A stretch of DNA of 46,002 nucleotides from Planctomyces sp. SH-PL62 (GTDB lineage Bacteria; Planctomycetota; Planctomycetia; Planctomycetales; Planctomycetaceae). The stretch is from NCBI GenBank assembly GCA_945905295.1, contig CAMDPX010000028.1, positions 1 through 46,002 of the forward strand, read 5' to 3'. The notes beneath the pieces were generated by a model. The model saw nothing but the letters and a program-made list of their open reading frames with translations, had not been told where the DNA came from and did not search any database. Below, piece after piece: positions 42,674-46,002 of the stretch (the first letter of the stretch is position 1; each line of letters begins with the position of its first letter). The position numbers and the translations under genes were made by a program.

Positions 42674-44095
42674 TTACGCCAGAATCCCCTGCACGACTTC
42701 TCCATGCACGTCGGTGAGTCGGTAGTCGCGGCCTTGGACGCGGTAGGTGAGCTTGGTGTGGTCGATGCCGAGCAGATGCAGCGCGGTGGCGTTGAGATCG
42801 TGAATATGCACGGGGTCTTTGACAATGTTGTAGCTGAAGTCATCCGTCTCGCCGTGGACGTGGCCCCGTTTCACACCGGCACCGGCCATCCAGACGCTAT
42901 AGCAGCGCGGGTGATGGTCGCGACCGTAGTTGTCTGGAGTGAGTGCGCCTTGGGAATAGACCGTGCGACCAAACTCGCCGCCCCAGATGACGAGCGTGTC
43001 GTCCAACAGGCCGCGTTCCTGAAGGTCGGTGAGCAGCGCGGCGGTGGGCTGGTCGGTGTCGTAGCACTGGCTCTTGATCCCCTTGGGCAGGTCGCCGTGC
43101 TGGTCCCAGCCTCGGTGATAAAGCTGAATGAATCGCACACCACGCTCTGCCAGCCGGCGCGCCAAGATGCAGTTGGCCGCGTAGGTGCCGGGCTTCTTGG
43201 ATTCGGGACCATAGCGTTCGAAGATGCTCGCGGGTTCCTTCGACAGGTCCGCGAGTTCCGGGACCGCGGTCTGCATGCGGAACGCCATTTCGTACTGGTC
43301 GATGCGAGCCTGCGTTTCGGGATCTTGAGACTCGTCAAACTTCAAGCGATTCAGCGCGGCGACATCATCGAGCATCGCGCGGCGGCGATCGGTGGTGATG
43401 CCGGGTGGGTTCGACAGAAACAGCACCGGATCCTTTCCCGAACTGAACCGCACCCCCTGATGGCGCGAAGGCAGAAAGCCGGAGCTCCACATGCGCTCGT
43501 GCAGCGGCTGGGCGTTGGTCGGGCCGCTGGGTCGCGAGATCATCGCCACGAACGCGGGCAGGTCGGCGTTTTCCGAACCGAGTCCGTAAGCCACCCACGA
43601 ACCGAACGCGGGCCGGCCGCCGATCTGATGGCCGGTTTGCAACAGCGTCATCGCCGGGTCGTGATTGATCGCCTCCGCGTGCAGCGAGCGAATGACGCAC
43701 ATCTCGTCCGCGAACTTCGCCGTGTGCGGCAGCAGTTCGCTCAACCACATTCCCGAGTCCCCGTGCTGCTGAAATTTGTAGACCGACGGCGCGACGGGAA
43801 ATCGCTTCTGCCCGGCGGTCATCCCGGTGAGCCGCTGCTCGCCCCGAATGGACGCGGGAAGATCTTTGTCGAACTGCGTGACGAGCCCCGGCTTGTAATC
43901 GAGCAGCTCCAATTGCGAAGTCGCGCCAGCTTGCGTGAGCCAAATGATCCGCCGCGCCTTCGGCGTGAAATGCGGAGCGCGCGTGTCGGCGAACAGTTGC
44001 GGGTTCATCAACGACGCAAGCGCCGCGGCACCGATTCCCGTGCTGCTCAAGAAGTGACGACGAGAGAGTCCGGTCTGAAATGTGTCCGAGGTCAT
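42674..44095 (-). CDS. DUF1501 family secreted protein
   Basis: 473 aa from the ATG at 44095; another in-frame ATG at 44104 directly abuts AAGGA, leaving no spacer, whereas the second ATG has the same site at 9 nt. Tat-like signal (LSRRHFLSSTGIGAAALASL). Blocks: IIWLTQAGATSQLELLDYKP, DEMCVIRSLHAEAINHDPA, WGGEFGRTVYSQG and the terminal DLNATALHLLGIDHTKL. The upstream partner is the truncated PSD1 gene at 44181. The gap was enlarged by the hairpin doublet at 44111-44171, which duplicated the ribosome site region. Confidence 0.9.
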   Translation of the reverse strand: MTSDTFQTGLSRRHFLSSTGIGAAALASLMNPQLFADTRAPHFTPKARRIIWLTQAGATSQLELLDYKPGLVTQFDKDLPASIRGEQRLTGMTAGQKRFPVAPSVYKFQQHGDSGMWLSELLPHTAKFADEMCVIRSLHAEAINHDPAMTLLQTGHQIGGRPAFGSWVAYGLGSENADLPAFVAMISRPSGPTNAQPLHERMWSSGFLPSRHQGVRFSSGKDPVLFLSNPPGITTDRRRAMLDDVAALNRLKFDESQDPETQARIDQYEMAFRMQTAVPELADLSKEPASIFERYGPESKKPGTYAANCILARRLAERGVRFIQLYHRGWDQHGDLPKGIKSQCYDTDQPTAALLTDLQERGLLDDTLVIWGGEFGRTVYSQGALTPDNYGRDHHPRCYSVWMAGAGVKRGHVHGETDDFSYNIVKDPVHIHDLNATALHLLGIDHTKLTYRVQGRDYRLTDVHGEVVQGILA

Positions 44096-44097
44096 GA

Positions 44098-44192
44098 GGT
44101 TCATTCCTTCGTAGGTTGGGACTCCGTCCCGACTCTTCCGCGATGAGGGTCGGGACGGAGTCCCTACCTACTTTTCGGGTTCATTCCTTCGT
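44098..44192. repeat. GTAG doublet flanked by 15-bp direct repeats
   Basis: Arms at 44111-44133 and 44149-44171 (23 nt, one mismatch) start with GTAG and contain GGGAC-TCC-GTCCC hairpins. A perfect direct repeat, GGTTCATTCCTTCGT, stands at 44098-44112 and 44178-44192. The right copy holds the PSD1 stop, the left copy the ribosome site and first ATG of DUF1501, so the original junction was probably an overlapping stop/start that the insertion duplicated. Confidence 0.88.
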
Positions 44193-44892
44193 GACCACTT
44201 CATCGAGATTGAGCAGCGTGCTGGCGACGGCCGTGAACGGGGCGAGTTCTGCGGGATTCAATGTCGCATCGGCAGCCGAATCGCCAACGGCGAGGAACGC
44301 CTTGGCCGCTTCGCGATCCCTTTCGAAATCAACACGGGCACGCTCATAAGCGGCGCGCAGTACCGTCAACTCGGCGGGCCTCGGCGGTCGCGACAGCAGC
44401 AGGCGGAAGCCGTGAGTGAGGCGCGACTCCACCGTATCACCTCCCTCGCGCAGCATGCGTTGCGCGAGGAAACGCGCGGCCTCGACATAGGTCGTGTCGT
44501 TCATCAGGTTGAGCGCCTGAAGCGGCGTGTTCGTGCGCGGACGCCGCAGCGTGCAGGCTTCTCGGAACGGCGCGTCGAACAACAGCATCGCCGGATTCGG
44601 CACCGAGCGTTTCCAATAGGTGTAGAGACTGCGGCGGTGGAGATCGTCCCCTTTGCCGGGGACATAAACGTTGTAGCCGTTGCCCGCAGTGACTTGTTCG
44701 TAGAGGCCCGGCGGATGATAGGGCTTCACCGAGGGGCCGCCGATTTTCTCGACCAACAGACCGCTCGCGGCGAGTGCCTGATCGCGAACGAACTCGCCCG
44801 CCAGTCGATACCGAGCACCGCGGGCGAGGAGCCGATTCTCAGGATCACGCTCGCGCAGCAACGGCGTGAAGTGCGACTGCTGGCGGTAGGTG
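44181..44892 (-). pseudogene. PSD1 (DUF1553) gene, 3' part only
   Basis: About 237 codons of a DUF1553 C-terminus: TYRQQSHFTPLLRERDPENR, VKPYHPPGLYEQVT, RRSLYTYWKRSVPNP, TNTPLQALNLMNDTTYVEAA. The first methionine in frame is at 44861, but homology continues upstream to about 44892 and then stops exactly where the dispersed repeat at 44890 begins. The cytochrome, DUF1549 and first half of DUF1553 are absent from the window; they may lie beyond 46002 if the MNT/HEPN module was inserted. Non-functional as it stands unless fused elsewhere. Confidence 0.82.
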
Positions 44893-44975
44893 TGGCGACG
44901 GTTCGATCGTCGGTCCGCGACGAGATGGTTTGGCGGGATGGCTCCGCCGAGGCGGATGGGTTGAAACCCACGGCG
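44890..44975. repeat. Dispersed repeat at PSD1 breakpoint
   Basis: 52 nt (44890-44941) match 45926-45977 at 50 positions in direct orientation, with core GGTTCGATCGTC and CCGCGACGAGATGG. Both copies are followed by a GGGTTGAAACCC-type hairpin ending ACGGC. It forms the left edge of the MNT/HEPN segment. Confidence 0.8.
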
Positions 44976-45045
44976 ACCTTCGGTCCGCCGCGGCGGACTC
45001 TGCGACTAAGGACAAGAACCAATGAGTCGCGTGTGGGTTCACGCC

Positions 45046-45411
45046 TCATCCTTCCGTCTCTTCTCTATCTGTTTTCGGCGCACTTGCTTCGTCGATGCGT
45101 TTCACGAGCAACGGTAAATGGTTTTGGATGATGTCTCAAACGACGGCATCGTCAACGATGTCGTAACCATGCACCAAAATGTTTCGGAACGCGATGATTT
45201 GCCGTTTCTCTGGAAACTGATCGGTCAGTTCAGGAGCAGCTTTTGAGAGGCGCGTCATTGCCTCACCCACAATCATCAACTCTCGCTCGATGGCGGAGTG
45301 CAACATTTCATCGGAACGATAATCGTCGAATGTTCGGCCATTGACGAACTTCGCAATCAGTGCCGCCGCATGACGAATGTCTTCCAGACTCTTTCGCGGG
45401 TCAGGCGGCAT
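45046..45411 (-). pseudogene. HepT-like HEPN (DUF86) gene with internal stop
   Basis: The open frame is 45136-45411 (91 aa: MPPDPRKSLEDIRHAAALIA), with the HEPN motif RNILVHGYD intact. It stops at TGA (45136-45138) right after VDDAVV. Beyond it the same frame continues DIIQNHLPLLVKRIDEAS to a stop at 45046, giving the normal HepT length of about 121 residues; family members have Trp at this position, so a single TGG to TGA change is likely. The product may be a shortened toxin or inactive. It overlaps the nucleotidyltransferase gene by 11 nt, as in MntA/HepT operons. Confidence 0.8.
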
Positions 45412-45709
45412 AAATCACCTGCCGGCTCTGATCCACGCCGGCTCGGAAGTACGGATTGCGAATGGCGCGATCCATGACGAGATCGACTTTCCGCTGAAAC
45501 AAATCTTCGAGATCAAACAGCAAGCCAAAGTAGGCATCAGCGGGCTTCTGGTCCGCGTCAGGCAGGTATTCGACGAGGAAATCGAGATCGCTGCTCTCCG
45601 ACTTGAACGAGCCATCCGACGCCGAACCAAACACTTCCAGCCGCCGCACAAGATGCTTGCGGCACAGCCGGTCGAGGTCCGAGTGATGTTGTTCTAAAAG
45701 TGGGATCAT
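45401..45709 (-). CDS. MntA-like minimal nucleotidyltransferase
   Basis: 102 aa from ATG at 45709 (MIPLLEQHHSDLDRLCRKHL), with GGAG in good position; the longer upstream frame is repeat DNA. Nucleotidyltransferase motif FGSASDGSFKSESSDLDFLV (GS, then eleven residues, then DxD). In characterised MntA/HepT systems the nucleotidyltransferase AMPylates and neutralises the HEPN RNase. Here it would be the antitoxin to the gene at 45046-45411, whose frame is broken. Confidence 0.88.
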   Translation of the reverse strand: MIPLLEQHHSDLDRLCRKHLVRRLEVFGSASDGSFKSESSDLDFLVEYLPDADQKPADAYFGLLFDLEDLFQRKVDLVMDRAIRNPYFRAGVDQSRQVIYAA

Positions 45710-45793
45710 GGTCGTCTCCGCAAAAGAGTCTAACCAACGCCTGCACGACCATCCAACACGTTTTCGCGGCAGTGATTGATTGCGTTGGAGCAC

Positions 45794-46002
45794 ACCTGTC
45801 GCGGAGCGACATTTGATGGTCGCCGTGGGTTTCAACCCACGGATGACGATGACACAGGAATGATTCGTCGCGGAGCGACGATGGAAGGCGGGGGGCATCG
45901 GCGCGAAGGAAATTGATCGCTGATCGTGTGGCGATGGTTCGATCGTCGCTCCGCGACGAGATGGTTTGGCGGGATGGCCGACCGTGGGTGGAAACCCACG
46001 GC
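45794..46002. repeat. Repeat-filled region at window end
   Basis: No gene in 45710-46002. It contains hairpin GTCGCGGAGCGAC at 45798-45810, CCGTGGG/CCCACGG around TTTCAA at 45823-45842, CGTCGCGGAGCGACG at 45866-45880, and the second copy (45926-45977) of the repeat at 44890, followed by another GTGGG...CCCAC hairpin. Confidence 0.75.

Noticed and set aside
45136-45138. TGA recoded as Trp or selenocysteine
   Set aside because: Other genes here use TGA as a normal stop (for example the PSD1 end at 44181), and no selenocysteine insertion structure was seen; a point mutation is simpler.

Overview
The window looks like a chromosomal segment of a member of the Planctomycetota. The basis is gene content: four DUF1501 proteins, PSD1-type (DUF1549/DUF1553) cytochrome proteins, two giant PVC-type haem-binding propeller proteins, a Cys-rich planctomycete-style porin, an ECF sigma factor overlapping a membrane partner, and a BlaI/M56 pair whose M56 protein has 2185 residues. 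The DNA is GC-rich and intergenic gaps are short. No tRNA, rRNA, CRISPR array or transposase gene was seen.

Layout. 1-3.5 kb (+): DUF1501 protein, then a porin-like beta-barrel protein closed by a strong terminator. 3.6-14 kb (-): two multidomain haem/lectin/propeller proteins and a decayed enolase-superfamily gene (frameshift plus loss of about 70 codons). 14-17.5 kb (-): an LRR-Roc-COR-SEFIR protein, the best immune-like candidate, whose leucine-rich repeats are near-identical 75-bp tandem units differing mainly at exposed positions. 17.6-19 kb (-): a small nucleotidyltransferase cassette lying between two copies of the 3' end of the neighbouring esterase gene. 19-27.7 kb (-): a metallopeptidase-like/lectin/SGNH esterase, a DUF1501 protein and its PSD1 partner. 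28-30.4 kb (-): ECF sigma factor and overlapping membrane protein. 30.6-37.6 kb (-): M56/secretin-N/HEAT/Ig-like/LRR protein with its BlaI repressor. 38-42.6 kb (+): Gfo/Idh/MocA oxidoreductase, DUF1501 protein, YhcH-like protein and MFS permease, probably a sugar or sugar-acid utilisation operon. 42.7-46 kb (-): DUF1501 protein, a PSD1 gene truncated at a repeat, and an MntA/HepT-type module whose HEPN gene carries a Trp-to-stop change.

The most unusual feature is a dense population of paired hairpin repeats of REPIN type, at least 15 doublets in 46 kb. One class has a GTAG head, a stem of about 8 bp and a GCC or TCC loop; a second has a GGCGAGC head and a GTTA or GTCA loop. Different families keep head and loop but change both sides of the stem together, which argues for selection on the hairpin. 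Ten doublets lie in frame inside coding regions, where they are translated into linker peptides. One intergenic doublet is flanked by a perfect 15-bp direct repeat that left the stop codon of one gene and the ribosome site of the next intact. No mobilising enzyme is encoded here.
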